A stretch of 64,000 nt of DNA from the NCBI RefSeq assembly GCF_900113185.1, contig NZ_FOZD01000002.1:62001-126000 (forward strand), written 5' to 3'. Below, in pieces: positions 50,687-60,061 of this stretch. The position numbers were made by a program, and so were the translations under genes. Source of the stretch: Agromyces sp. CF514 (GTDB lineage: Bacteria > Actinomycetota > Actinomycetes > Actinomycetales > Microbacteriaceae). The notes beneath the pieces were generated by a model. It was given only the letters and a program-made list of their open reading frames with translations. It was not told the DNA's origin and did no database searches. How positions within the stretch are numbered: the stretch's first letter is position 1; the number at the start of each line of letters is the position of its first letter.

Positions 50687-51348
50687 GTCCCCTCCTTCGA
50701 ACGGATGTCCCGGTCGGGCGCCGTGCGGGCCTGGGCGCGTCGCTCACGGCGCGCCTCGCGCACCGACTCGGCCTGGGCGTGGGTGCCGATGGCCAGCACG
50801 ATGCGCTCCTCGGTGCCGAGCACGTCGCGGTGCGTGCGCTCGATGTCGGCCCGCGTGCGCGTGCCGAGCGCGTGCAGGTAGAGCAGCCCGCGCTCGCGGT
50901 CGATGTCGACCACGACCGTGCCGGGCACGACCGAGATGGCCTCGGCCGTGAGCGTGGTCACGAGGTCGGAACGTGTCAGCAGCTGCACGGCGATGATCGA
51001 GTTCATCGGCTTCCACCACGGGTTGATCGAGAACCACGCGACCTGCAGCGACGCGACGACCACGTCGAACATCATGCGGAGCCCGAGCAGCAGTCCGCGC
51101 CACGCGTTGAATCGCCCGCTGAGCAGCACCGGCGGCAGGTACAGCGTGCGCGTCACGAGCACGGCGAGCACGATGCCCGAGACGACGGTGAGCAGGTCGA
51201 TGTGATCCCAGAGGAAGCACCAGAGCGCCACCAGGGCGACGAGCAGCGGGAGCTGGCGCCAGACCGACCCCCAGCGGGAGACCGCGGGGCGGGCGCCGAC
51301 GTCGGGCTGCGCGCCGGCAGCGGGACGAGGACTGGGGGTGCCGCTCAC
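50683..51348 (-). CDS. mrpE: Mrp antiporter subunit E
   Basis: Predicted 221-residue subunit, longer than the usual 160. After a 28-residue Pro/Ala-rich N-terminus come two or three helices (LPLLVALVALWCFLWDHIDLLTVVSGIVLAVLVTRTLYLPPV) and the soluble domain with TLTAEAISVVPGTVVVDIDRERGLLYLHAL. The last 45 residues are strongly charged and extra to the family core. GTG start in overlap with the mrpD stop. Confidence 0.9.
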   Translation of the reverse strand: MSGTPSPRPAAGAQPDVGARPAVSRWGSVWRQLPLLVALVALWCFLWDHIDLLTVVSGIVLAVLVTRTLYLPPVLLSGRFNAWRGLLLGLRMMFDVVVASLQVAWFSINPWWKPMNSIIAVQLLTRSDLVTTLTAEAISVVPGTVVVDIDRERGLLYLHALGTRTRADIERTHRDVLGTEERIVLAIGTHAQAESVREARRERRAQARTAPDRDIRSKEGT

Positions 51349-52928
51349 TGCACACCTCCCGGGAAGACGAGGGAGACGTAGACCGAGGGGTCGATCAGGT
51401 TCTCGGCCGCGCGGTCGGCGAGCCCGAAGATCGGCCCCGCGAAGACCGTGAGCAGCACCGTGACGACGACGAGCACCGTCGTCGCCGCGACCATGAGCCG
51501 GGGGGTGGTCTTGGTGGCGGTGACGGTCGCACCCTCGGGCGCCTCCTGCACCGAGCCGAGCAGCACCGACTCGTAACCCTCGAGCTCCTCGCGGCGACGC
51601 CAGAACGCCATGTTCCAGAACCGGGTCAGCGCGTAGAGCGTGATGAGCGAGGTGATCGCGCCCGCGGCGATGACGACCCACACGAGCCAGGCGGTCGCGG
51701 GGTCTGCGGCGGCCTGCTCGCCGCCCGCGAGGAACAGGCCCGTCTTGCCGAGGAAGCCCGAGAACGGCGGGATGCCGCCGAGGTTCAGGGCCGGGATGAA
51801 GAACAGGATCGCGAGGAACGGCGAGGCCTTGAGCAGGCCCGCGAGCCGGTTGATCGAGGTCGCCCCGCCGAAGCGCTCGATCAGCCCCGTCGTGAGGAAC
51901 AGGGTCGTCTGCACCGTGATGTGGTGCACGACGTAGTAGATCGTCGCGGCCATGCCGAGCTGGGTGCCGAGCGCGATGCCGAAGATCATGTAGCCGATGT
52001 GGCTCACGAGCGTGAACGAGAGCAGTCGCTTGATGTCGGCCTGGGTCAGGGCGCCCAGGATGCCGATGACCATGGTCAGCCCGCCGATGACCATGAGCAG
52101 CAACGAGAGGTCCTGCTCGGAGAAGATCACCGTCTCGGTGCGGATGATCGCGTAGACGCCGACCTTGGTGAGCAGGCCCGCGAACACCGCCGTGACCGGC
52201 GCAGGCGCGGTCGGGTACGAGTCGGGCAGCCAGAACGACAGGGGGAAGACGGCGGCCTTGATGCCGAACGCGATGAGCAGCAGCAGGTGCAGCACGAGCT
52301 GCACGCTGTCGGGCAGCGCCCCGATGCGCACCGACAGCTGCGCGATGTTCGCCGTGCCCGTCGCGCCGTAGATGAGCGCGATCGCGCTGAGGAAGAACAG
52401 CGACGAGACGAGGCTCACGATGATGTAGGTGACGCCCGCGCGGATGCGCTCGCCCGTGCCGCCGAGGGTCAGCAGCACGTAGCTCGCCGACAGCAGGATC
52501 TCGAACCCGACGTAGAGGTTGAAGAGGTCGCCCGCGATGAAGGCGTTGAACACTCCAGCCGACAGGATCAGGTAGCTCGGGTGGAAGATCGACACCGGGG
52601 TCTCGCGGTGGCGGTCGGCGACGCCCTGCCCGACCGCGTACACGAGCACCACGAGCAGCACGACGGCCGAGACGAGCAGCATGATGGCCGAGAGCCGGTC
52701 GACGACGAGCACGATACCGAACGGCGCCGGCCACCCGCCGACGTTCACCGCGAGCGGGTCGCCGGCGTCGACGACGGCGAGCAGCACCGACGCGATGACC
52801 ACGACGCTCGCGAGCACCGCGGTGCTGACGATCATCTGGGCGCGACGGTGGCGGCCGAGGATGAGCGCGGTCGCCGCGCCGAGCAGCGGCAGCAGCACTA
52901 CGAGGGGCACGAGTGCGGCGGGGGTCAT
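51345..52928 (-). CDS. mrpD: Mrp antiporter subunit D
   Basis: Predicted 527-residue, about 14-helix subunit homologous to the proton-pumping NuoM/NuoN units of complex I. Conserved segments are FNLYVGFEILLSASYVLLTLGGTGE with the ion-pathway Glu, FGIKAAVFPLSFWLPDSYPTAPAPVTAVFAGLLTKVGVYAIIR with the two Lys, and TQADIKRLLSFTLVSHIGYMIFG. It carries one half of the cation/proton exchange path. ATG in overlap with the mrpC stop. Confidence 0.94.
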   Translation of the reverse strand: MTPAALVPLVVLLPLLGAATALILGRHRRAQMIVSTAVLASVVVIASVLLAVVDAGDPLAVNVGGWPAPFGIVLVVDRLSAIMLLVSAVVLLVVLVYAVGQGVADRHRETPVSIFHPSYLILSAGVFNAFIAGDLFNLYVGFEILLSASYVLLTLGGTGERIRAGVTYIIVSLVSSLFFLSAIALIYGATGTANIAQLSVRIGALPDSVQLVLHLLLLIAFGIKAAVFPLSFWLPDSYPTAPAPVTAVFAGLLTKVGVYAIIRTETVIFSEQDLSLLLMVIGGLTMVIGILGALTQADIKRLLSFTLVSHIGYMIFGIALGTQLGMAATIYYVVHHITVQTTLFLTTGLIERFGGATSINRLAGLLKASPFLAILFFIPALNLGGIPPFSGFLGKTGLFLAGGEQAAADPATAWLVWVVIAAGAITSLITLYALTRFWNMAFWRRREELEGYESVLLGSVQEAPEGATVTATKTTPRLMVAATTVLVVVTVLLTVFAGPIFGLADRAAENLIDPSVYVSLVFPGGVQ

Positions 52929-53440
52929 CGGTCGGCCTCCCGGTCTGCGTCGCGAGCGGATGCCTCGAGCTCGAGCCGTTCTTCGAGGTCGTCGTCGGGC
53001 TCCTCGTCGCTCGCCTCGATGATCTCCTGGATCGCGGCGTCGTCGGCCGCGGAGCTGCGGATGAGGTCGGCCGCCTCTTCGGCGTCGTGCAGGTCTTCGT
53101 CCTCGTCGTCGATGAGGTCGCCCTTGGCGCCCAGCTGCGCCAGCCACCACGAACGGTAGATGAGGGCGAGCATGAACGCCGTGATGCCGAGGTTGATGAC
53201 GATCGCGGTGAGCACGAACGCCTGCGGAAGCGGGTCGGAGATCTCGTCGGGGTCGACGCCCTCACCGAGGAGCGGGGCGAGCCCCGGTGCCCCGCTCATG
53301 AGGTAGATGAGCACGTTCACCGCATTGCCCACGAGCAGGAACCCGATGAGCACGCGCGTCAGGCTGCGCTCGAGCATGATCGAGATGCCCGCGCCGAACA
53401 TGACGGCCATCAGGATCACGAGCGTGAGAGATCCGGTCAT
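52925..53440 (-). CDS. mrpC: Mrp antiporter subunit C with acidic C-terminal tail
   Basis: Predicted 171-residue subunit, NuoK-like. The membrane core (about 1-100) has MLERSLTRVLIGFLLVGNAVNVLIYLMSG and LPQAFVLTAIVINLGITAFMLALIYR. The last 70 residues form a very acidic cytoplasmic tail (DLIDDEDEDLHDAEEAAD, then more Glu/Asp blocks) not present in the short 113-residue homologues. It may sense or collect cations near the pore; this is speculation. ATG in overlap with the mrpA stop. Confidence 0.92.
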   Translation of the reverse strand: MTGSLTLVILMAVMFGAGISIMLERSLTRVLIGFLLVGNAVNVLIYLMSGAPGLAPLLGEGVDPDEISDPLPQAFVLTAIVINLGITAFMLALIYRSWWLAQLGAKGDLIDDEDEDLHDAEEAADLIRSSAADDAAIQEIIEASDEEPDDDLEERLELEASARDADREADR

Positions 53441-56409
53441 GCGCGCACCCCCTCGGTCGGGGCGGACTCGGGGGTCTCGTCTTCGGACGCCTCCTCCTGC
53501 TGGCGGTCGACCTCGCCGCCGAGCGAGCGCAGGATGTCGAGCACGAGACCGACGACCACGAGGTACACGCCGATGTCGAACAGCGTCGACGTGCCGATCG
53601 AGATCGTGCCGAGCACCGGCACCTCGGCCTCGAACCAGGCCGATTCGAGCGGGATGCCGCTGAAGAACAGCGAGGCCGTCGCGGTTCCGGCGGCGAGCAG
53701 GAGGCCCGTGCCGAGCAGGCGCCCGGCGTCGACCGGGGCGGCCTCGCCGAGCTCGTAGCGACCGCCCGCGAGGTAGCGCGCCACGAGCGCGAGGCCGGCC
53801 AGCAACCCGCCCGCGAAGCCGCCACCCGGCGCGTTGTGGCCGACGAAGAGCAGGAAGACCGAGACGACGATCGCGGGGTGGAAGAGCAGGCGCACGAGCA
53901 CCTCGATCAGGATCGATCGGTTGCGTGGCGAGATCGTACGGCCGGCGAGCAGCCACGTCTGCCTCGTCGACGCCGCCTCGGCCGCGGCATCCGTCTCGCC
54001 GTCGGTGTTCGCGAGGCTCGTGCGCGGGGCGCGGATGCTCGCCGCCTGCTCGGGCAGCGGACGGATGCGGTCGCGCCGGTCGAGGCCGAGGTCGCCGTCG
54101 TCGAGGCGCGGCGCCCCGCCGGTGCGGCCCGAGACGAAGATCAGGCTCGCGACACCCGTCGCCACCGCGACCAGGACCGAGATCTCGCCGAGGGTGTCCC
54201 ACGCACGGATGTCGACGAGCATGACGTTCACGATGTTCTTGCCGTGCGCCTCGAGCGAGAGGGCAGGCAGGCCGCCGGCGATCGTCGGCTCGATGCGCGC
54301 GCCCAGCGCGACCAGGCCGATCACGCCCATGACGACGCCGGACACGGCGCCGATCACGCCGCGCGCGACCTTGTGCACCGGGGGGTTGCGCTGTGCGATC
54401 TGCTTCGGGAGCCGGCGCAGCACGAGCACGAACACGACGAGCACGATCGTCTCGACGAGCGCCTGGGTGAGGGCGAGGTCGGGCGCGCCGGACATGCCGA
54501 AGAGCAGCACGAGGCCGTAGCCCGTGACGCTCACGAGCAGCACCGCGGTCATGCGCTGCCGCACGAGCACGGCCGCGACGGCGGCGACGCACATGACCGC
54601 GGCGATGAACGGCTGCGAGCTGAAGTCCCAGAGCCGGATGTCGGCGGGCCACTCGGAGTTCAGGATCGAGGCCGTGCCGAGCCCGCCGATGAACACCGCG
54701 ACGATGATCGTGAGGTAGCCGGGCAGGCCACGGGACTGGATCGCGGTCGTGATCGCCGCAGCGGTGCGGTCGACCGCCGACACGATGCCGAGGTACCCGC
54801 GACTCGAGTCGACCATGGGCACGACGGCGGCCTGCAGGCGCGCGACCTCGCGCCTGGCCCACACCATGAGACCGCCGACCGCGAAGACGCCGAGCGAGAT
54901 GAAGAGCGCGGGCTCGAGGCCGTGCCAGAGCGCGAGATGGTACGCGTGCTCGCCCGGAAGGTCGTCGGCGTACGCCGTGAGCAGCGGCTCGACGAACCCG
55001 ATCGCGAAGGCCGCGACGAGGCTCGCGGCGGCCAGGACGCCCGGAGCGACGGCGATGGCCGCGCCGGTCGCGTGCAGGGGCGTCGGCGCGACGTCGGGCT
55101 TCGTCGAGAACGCGCCCCACAGGAACCGCGCCGTGTACGCGAACGTGAGCACCGAGCCGGCCACGGCGCCGACGAGGGCGATCCAGGCCCAGAGCGCGAC
55201 CTGGCCGCCCGCCTCGGTCGCGTCGAGGAATGCGGTGAACACGCCCTCCTTCGCCACGAAGCCGAGCAGGGGAGGGATCCCGGCCATCGACGCGGCTGCG
55301 AGGGCCGCGATCGTCGCGACCACGGGCATGCGCCGCCCGAGGCCGGAGAGCCTGCGCCAGTCGCGCGTGCCCGCGGCGTGGTCGACGATGCCGACGGTGA
55401 GGAACAGGGCGGCCTTGAACATGGCGTGCGCGAGCAGCAGCGCGACGCCCGCGAGCGCGGCATCGCGTGTGCCGAAGCCCGTGACGAGCACGAGGAAGCC
55501 GAGCTGGCTCACGGTGCCGTAGGCGAGCAGCAGCTTGAGGTCGTACTGGCGCAGCGCGCGCCATCCGCCGACGAGCATGGTGAGCACGCCGAGTCCGATG
55601 ACGATCGGATGCCACACCGAGAGGTCGGCGTAGCCGGGGGCGAGTCGCGCGACGAGGTAGACGCCGGCCTTGACCATCGCCGCCGCGTGCAGGTACGCGG
55701 AGACCGGGGTGGGAGCCGCCATCGCCGCCGGCAGCCAGAAGTGGAACGGCACGAGCGCGCTCTTCGAGATGGCGCCGACGAGCACGAGCGCGATGCCCCA
55801 CTCGGCCGCGGCCCCCGTGACCGGGTTCGCGATGAGTTCGGAGAGCGAGGTCGTGCCGCCCTCGACCGCGAGCAGCACGAGGCCGACGAGCATCGCGAGT
55901 CCGCCGAACGTCGTCACCGTGAGCGCCTGCAGCGCCGCACCGCGACTCTCTTTACGGCCGGTGTAGTGGCCGATGAGGAGGTACGAGAGCACGCTCGTGG
56001 CCTCCCAGAACGTGAACAGCACGAACACGTCGTCGGAGGTGACGAGGCCGAGCATCACGCCCGCGAACGCGAGCAGCAGCCCGGCGAAGCGGCCCAGCGC
56101 GGGCTCGTCGTCGGCGAAGTACCAGGTGCAGTAGAGCAGCACGAGTGCGCCGATGCCCGTCACGACGAGGGAGAGGATCAGTGCGAGGGCGTCCATGCGG
56201 AAGCTCAGCGCGATGTCGAGCTCGGGGATCCACGAGACGGATTCGACGACGGGCGTGCCGGCGAGCACGCCGGGCAGCCAGGTCAGCAGCACCACGAAGA
56301 CCGCGGCGGGCACGAGGGCGATGACCGCGAAGACCCGACGGCCCAGACGCTTCGCGAGCCACGGGGTGAGCATCGAGACCGCCGCGAAGATCGCGAGGCT
56401 GGTGATCAT
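53437..56409 (-). CDS. mrpA: Mrp antiporter subunit A with fused MrpB domain
   Basis: Predicted 990-residue subunit. The first 500 residues are NuoL-like, with FVLFTFWEATSVLSYLLIGHYTGR, ISKSALVPFHFWLPAAMAAPTPVSAYLHAAAMVKAGVYL and LLAHAMFKAALFLTVGIVDH. A NuoJ-like stretch follows, then a hydrophilic linker (about 770-820). The last 160 residues are MrpB (FHPAIVVSVFLLFVGHNAPGGGFAGGLLAGLALVARYLAGG). It is first in the operon, with AGGAGG before the ATG. The complex exports Na+ in exchange for H+ and supports pH and salt homeostasis. The A-B fusion is standard in actinobacteria. Confidence 0.94.
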   Translation of the reverse strand: MITSLAIFAAVSMLTPWLAKRLGRRVFAVIALVPAAVFVVLLTWLPGVLAGTPVVESVSWIPELDIALSFRMDALALILSLVVTGIGALVLLYCTWYFADDEPALGRFAGLLLAFAGVMLGLVTSDDVFVLFTFWEATSVLSYLLIGHYTGRKESRGAALQALTVTTFGGLAMLVGLVLLAVEGGTTSLSELIANPVTGAAAEWGIALVLVGAISKSALVPFHFWLPAAMAAPTPVSAYLHAAAMVKAGVYLVARLAPGYADLSVWHPIVIGLGVLTMLVGGWRALRQYDLKLLLAYGTVSQLGFLVLVTGFGTRDAALAGVALLLAHAMFKAALFLTVGIVDHAAGTRDWRRLSGLGRRMPVVATIAALAAASMAGIPPLLGFVAKEGVFTAFLDATEAGGQVALWAWIALVGAVAGSVLTFAYTARFLWGAFSTKPDVAPTPLHATGAAIAVAPGVLAAASLVAAFAIGFVEPLLTAYADDLPGEHAYHLALWHGLEPALFISLGVFAVGGLMVWARREVARLQAAVVPMVDSSRGYLGIVSAVDRTAAAITTAIQSRGLPGYLTIIVAVFIGGLGTASILNSEWPADIRLWDFSSQPFIAAVMCVAAVAAVLVRQRMTAVLLVSVTGYGLVLLFGMSGAPDLALTQALVETIVLVVFVLVLRRLPKQIAQRNPPVHKVARGVIGAVSGVVMGVIGLVALGARIEPTIAGGLPALSLEAHGKNIVNVMLVDIRAWDTLGEISVLVAVATGVASLIFVSGRTGGAPRLDDGDLGLDRRDRIRPLPEQAASIRAPRTSLANTDGETDAAAEAASTRQTWLLAGRTISPRNRSILIEVLVRLLFHPAIVVSVFLLFVGHNAPGGGFAGGLLAGLALVARYLAGGRYELGEAAPVDAGRLLGTGLLLAAGTATASLFFSGIPLESAWFEAEVPVLGTISIGTSTLFDIGVYLVVVGLVLDILRSLGGEVDRQQEEASEDETPESAPTEGVRA

Positions 56410-56437
56410 CCACCCTCCTCACGCTTCAGTTTCAGTC

Positions 56438-56455
56438 ACAGTCCGTCCGGACAGT
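56438..56455. promoter_or_regulatory. Imperfect inverted repeat before the mrp operon
   Basis: ACAGTCCGTCCGGACAGT is an 18-bp inverted repeat with seven of nine matching positions, 29 bases before the mrpA start. It resembles a TetR-type operator half-site pattern, but no regulator is near. Confidence 0.35.
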
Positions 56456-56548
56456 TTACCGGGGCTTCGGGCACTCACGTCCCGGTGACCGCGAAAGACA
56501 TGAACCGCGAGGGATGCCGCGGGCGGGCGGATGACGCAGGATGGACGG

Positions 56549-57397
56549 ATGCCGATCCTCATCACCGCCGACGAACTCGCACGACGCCTCGCCGACGATG
56601 CGCCGGCCGCGCGCACCGTCGTCCTCGACGTCCGCTGGACCCTCGCCCAGCCCGACGGCACCGAGGCATACCGTGCGGGGCATATTCCCGGGGCCGTGTA
56701 CGTCGACCTCGACACCGAGCTCGCCGACCACGGCGCAGTGGGCGCCGGAAGGCACCCGCTCCCGTCCGAGCAGGCATTCACCGCCGCGATGCGACGGTGG
56801 GGCCTGCGCGACGGCGACACGGCGGTCGTGGTCGACGACCTCAGTGGGCAGTCGGCCGCCAGGGCCTGGTGGCTGCTGCGCTACGCGGGATTCGACGACG
56901 TGCGCATCCTCGACGGCGCGCTCGGCGCGTGGCGTGCTGCGGGGCATCCGCTCGAGACCGGCGACGTCGTGCCCGATGCCGGTGACGCGACCGCTCGGTA
57001 CGGAGGCATGCGCGTGGTCGACATCGATGGGGCTGCCGCGCTGTCCGGGCGCGGAGTACTGCTCGACGCGCGTGCGGCCGATCGATACCGCGGCGACGTC
57101 GAGCCGATCGACCCGCGCGCCGGACACATCCCGGGCGCCCGATCGGCGCCCACCGGATCCGCGCTCGACGCGGACGGCCGGTTCCTGCCCGCGGACGTGC
57201 TGCGCGCCCGATTCGCCGAGGTGGGCGCCGTACCGGGTGCCGAGGTCGCGACCTACTGCGGCTCGGGCGTCACCGGCGCGCACGCCGTCGCCGCGCTCGC
57301 CATCGCCGGCGTCGACGCCGCGCTGTTCCCCGGATCGTGGAGCCAGTGGTCGACCGACGCCTCGCGACCCGTGGCGACGGGCGCCGAGCCCGGCTGA
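56549..57397 (+). CDS. Two-domain rhodanese sulfurtransferase
   Basis: Predicted 282-residue enzyme that transfers sulfane sulfur, for example from thiosulfate to cyanide or a protein thiol. The N-terminal rhodanese domain is structural (VVLDVRWTLAQPDG, HIPGAVYVDLDTEL, with Asp in place of the active Cys), and the C-terminal domain holds the catalytic Cys in YCGSGVTGAHAVAAL. The end LFPGSWSQWSTD is typical of the family. The ATG at 56549 is taken as start; one at 56531 would add six residues. Confidence 0.92.
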   Translation: MPILITADELARRLADDAPAARTVVLDVRWTLAQPDGTEAYRAGHIPGAVYVDLDTELADHGAVGAGRHPLPSEQAFTAAMRRWGLRDGDTAVVVDDLSGQSAARAWWLLRYAGFDDVRILDGALGAWRAAGHPLETGDVVPDAGDATARYGGMRVVDIDGAAALSGRGVLLDARAADRYRGDVEPIDPRAGHIPGARSAPTGSALDADGRFLPADVLRARFAEVGAVPGAEVATYCGSGVTGAHAVAALAIAGVDAALFPGSWSQWSTDASRPVATGAEPG

Positions 57398-57446
57398 GCC
57401 GGCGGCGCGGGGTGGCCCGCCGAGTCGGCCGAGCCGCTCGTCGGTC

Positions 57447-58283
57447 TCAGGCCGGCAGGTGCCCGACGCCGATGATCGTCGAGAGGTCGGCCCGCGTGAT
57501 GCCGCGCTCGGCCAGGAGTTCGCGGAACCGCGTCGCGACCCGCTCGCGCGTCTCGTCGTTGAGGTCGGCGACGAGCCTCGACCTCGACATGCCCATGACG
57601 AGTCGCCACGACAGGTCGTCGTCGAGGTCGACGTGCCGCGGCACCAGTTCGCCGCGCGTCTGCTCGAGCCCGAGGCCGCCCAGCCACTGCGCGAGCGCTC
57701 CGGGGGATTCGGGAACGGACGGCACCGCGCGGTCGCGGTACGCGGCGACCGCCTCGGAGCCGGCCTCGCCGCCCTCGGCCTCGACCGCGTCGCACAACGC
57801 CTTGGTGAACTCCTCGAACGCGCTCGGAGCCCAGAGGGTGACCGCGAACCTCCCACCGGGCTTCAGCCGCTCGACGAGCCGCCGGGCACCGGCCTCGGGG
57901 TCGAGGAAGAAGAACACCCCGAGCACGCACTGCACGAGGTCGTAGCCGGTCGGCTCCCACTCGAGCACGTCGGCGGCGTGCAGCCGGAGCTGCGGCAGCG
58001 GGGCCGACTCGCGCTCGGCGCGCTCGCGCGCGAGCTCGATCATCGACTCCGACAGGTCGATCGCGTCGACCGCCCCCGACGGACCCACGAGCTCGGCCGT
58101 CGGCACCGCCGATGCGCCGTTCCCGCAGCACGCGTCGAGCACCAGCTCGCCGAACTGCGGCGAGGAGCGCAGCACCGTCGCCATCGAGATCGGATCCCAC
58201 ACCACCTCGTCGAGCTCGGCGAATGCCCGCGCATGCTCCACGAAGTGCCTGACGGTACCCCGAACGTCCCCTTGTTCCCCCAT
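57447..58283 (-). CDS. Class I SAM-dependent methyltransferase
   Basis: Predicted 278-residue methyltransferase. Motif I is VLDACCGNGASAVPTAELVG and motif II AIDLSESMIELARERAE, with GYDLVQCVLGVFFF and LKPGGRFAVTLWAPS (motif post I region) following. The C-terminal third has ISMATVL-unrelated helical pattern for substrate recognition. The substrate is unknown. The gene converges on the rhodanese gene and is divergent from the FKBP gene; the ATG at 58283 is the first in-frame start after a plausible promoter region. Confidence 0.88.
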   Translation of the reverse strand: MGEQGDVRGTVRHFVEHARAFAELDEVVWDPISMATVLRSSPQFGELVLDACCGNGASAVPTAELVGPSGAVDAIDLSESMIELARERAERESAPLPQLRLHAADVLEWEPTGYDLVQCVLGVFFFLDPEAGARRLVERLKPGGRFAVTLWAPSAFEEFTKALCDAVEAEGGEAGSEAVAAYRDRAVPSVPESPGALAQWLGGLGLEQTRGELVPRHVDLDDDLSWRLVMGMSRSRLVADLNDETRERVATRFRELLAERGITRADLSTIIGVGHLPA

Positions 58284-58395
58284 GGCCCCATTCTGGCCGG
58301 TGATCGGGCCGGATGTCTGGAATTCAGGCAATCGAAAGCCCGAACGTGCAGACTGGAACCTTCCTGCTTTCCGATCGAATCGAGAAGACCCCCTC

Positions 58396-59346
58396 ATGAA
58401 TCGTGCCCTGCGCCGCGTCGCGCCCGTCGCGCTCGCCACCGCGGCCGCCGCCCTGCTCCTCGCCGGATGCGCCGGCGGCGGAGACCCCGAAGCCTCGGAC
58501 ACCCCTGCCGCCGCCGATTGCATGGACCTCCCGTCGGGCGAGCTCAGCGACGGCGTGAAGGTCGAGGGCGACTTCGGGTCGGTGCCCACGGTGACCTTCG
58601 ACACCCCGCTCGAGGCCGATGAGCTGCAGCGCACCATCGTCATCGAGGGCGACGGCGAGACGACGGCCGCCGGCGACAGCGTCAACGCCGTGGTCAGCGC
58701 CTACGCCGGATCCAGCGGCACCCAGCTGTTCTCGCAGCCCGCCACCATCGAGGCCGGCGGCGAGGGCGTCTACGAGGCGTTCCTCGCGGGCATCGACTGC
58801 GTGCCCACCGGCACCCGCACCGTCACCGTCGCCCCGGCATCGGCACTCTACGACGGCGCCGGCAACGAGAACGTCGGCCTCGCCGCGGGCGAGAGCGTCG
58901 TCATCGTCGTCGACGTCAAGGAGCCGCTCACGGCGAAGGAGTGGACCGAAGACGTGCCCGAGGTGAAGTTCGGCGCCGAGGGCGAGGCCCCCACGGTCAC
59001 CCTGCCCGACACCGAGCCGCCGGCCGACTTCCAGATCAAGGTGCTCGAAGAGGGCGACGGCGACGTCGTCGCGACCGGCGACACCGTGACGCTGAACTAC
59101 CAGGGCACGAGCTGGGACACCGGCGAGGTCTTCGACCAGAGCTACGGCGGCGACCCCGCGCAGTTCTCGACCGACCAGGTGATCCAGGGCTTCGGCGCAG
59201 CGCTCGTCGGCCAGAAGGTCGGCACCAAGCTCATCGTCTCGATCCCGCCGGAGTACGCCTACGGCACCGACGCCGATGCCGCCGAGCTCGGTGGGCAGAC
59301 CCTGGTGTTCCTCGTCGAGATCCTCGACACGGCACCCGCGGCCTAA
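58396..59346 (+). CDS. FKBP-type peptidyl-prolyl isomerase lipoprotein (two FKBP domains)
   Basis: Predicted 316-residue lipoprotein with the lipobox LLAGC (Cys at residue 25). A degenerate FKBP-like domain (about 55-175) is followed by a canonical one (about 210-313), with DTVTLNYQGTSWDTGEVFDQSYG, VIQGFGAALVGQKVGTKLIVSIPPEYAYG and the final LVFLVEILD. It catalyses prolyl cis-trans isomerisation in folding exported proteins outside the membrane. A perfect terminator follows 21 bases later. Confidence 0.92.
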   Translation: MNRALRRVAPVALATAAAALLLAGCAGGGDPEASDTPAAADCMDLPSGELSDGVKVEGDFGSVPTVTFDTPLEADELQRTIVIEGDGETTAAGDSVNAVVSAYAGSSGTQLFSQPATIEAGGEGVYEAFLAGIDCVPTGTRTVTVAPASALYDGAGNENVGLAAGESVVIVVDVKEPLTAKEWTEDVPEVKFGAEGEAPTVTLPDTEPPADFQIKVLEEGDGDVVATGDTVTLNYQGTSWDTGEVFDQSYGGDPAQFSTDQVIQGFGAALVGQKVGTKLIVSIPPEYAYGTDADAAELGGQTLVFLVEILDTAPAA

Positions 59347-59366
59347 CCTCCGCAGCACGAACGGCG

Positions 59367-59400
59367 AACGGGCCGCAGCGAGTGATCGCTGCGGCCCGTT
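59367..59400 (+). terminator. Terminator after the FKBP gene
   Basis: A perfect 15-bp stem (59367-59381 with 59386-59400) with a four-base loop and TTCC after it, 21 bases past the stop. Confidence 0.87.
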
Positions 59401-59440
59401 CCGCGTCTGCGAGTTGCCGCAGGAGGGCGTGGCGGAGGGG

Positions 59441-60058
59441 TCAGGCCTGCGATGCGGGCTGCGCCTGCGCCGCGGCATCCGTCGCCCTGATGCGCCGCAC
59501 GGGACGCTGCAGGCCGCGAGCGACGCCCGTGCGCTCGAGGCGACGCGCGATGAGCAGTCCGAGCCAGACGCCCGCGAGGTTCGAGAGCACCGAGAGCGTC
59601 GGGTACGCGACCTGCGCCCACAACGGCATGCGGTCGACGCCGAGGAACGGCATCGAGTAGAGCGCGTAGGGCAGCGCGAACGCGGCGGCGCCGACGTAGA
59701 AGATCCACGGGCGGAACGAGCGGTACAGTCCGAGCGCGAGCGGGATCTCGACCATCGCGCCGATCATGAGGCACGTGAGGATCGCCGAGGGGCCCTGCGG
59801 GGTCAGCACCGCGTTGATGAGGCCCGCGATGAGCGAGGTCAGCAGCGCGACGCCCGGCTGGCGCAGCAGTGCGAGCGCGATGACGAACGGGATGCTCCAG
59901 ATGCCGGCGAACGCGGCGTAGAGCAGCGGGATCGCCGGGGCGACCGTCGTCGAGAGCACGAACGCCGGGATGAGCACGATGCCCGCGGCGGCGCCGATCG
60001 CGGCGCACGTGAGCAGCAGGCGGGTGGGGGCCTTCATGCGGGTCGTCTTCGCAGGCAC
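59441..60058 (-). CDS. ECF transporter substrate-binding (S) component, YkoE-like
   Basis: Predicted 205-residue membrane protein with five or six helices and a charged C-terminal tail. It shows the YkoE/ABC_cobalt-like pattern (AFVLSTTVAPAIPLLYAAFAGIWSIPFVIALALL and GPSAILTCLMIGAMVEIPLALGLYRSFRPWIFYVGAAAFALPYAL). S components bind the substrate for an ECF importer; YkoE itself is linked to hydroxymethylpyrimidine. Here it follows the siderophore-interacting protein by three bases in an operon preceded by an iron box, so another substrate is possible. A GTG start at 60058 is assumed, with GGAG upstream; ATG at 60037 is the alternative. Confidence 0.8.
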   Translation of the reverse strand: MPAKTTRMKAPTRLLLTCAAIGAAAGIVLIPAFVLSTTVAPAIPLLYAAFAGIWSIPFVIALALLRQPGVALLTSLIAGLINAVLTPQGPSAILTCLMIGAMVEIPLALGLYRSFRPWIFYVGAAAFALPYALYSMPFLGVDRMPLWAQVAYPTLSVLSNLAGVWLGLLIARRLERTGVARGLQRPVRRIRATDAAAQAQPASQA

Positions 60059-60061
60059 GGC

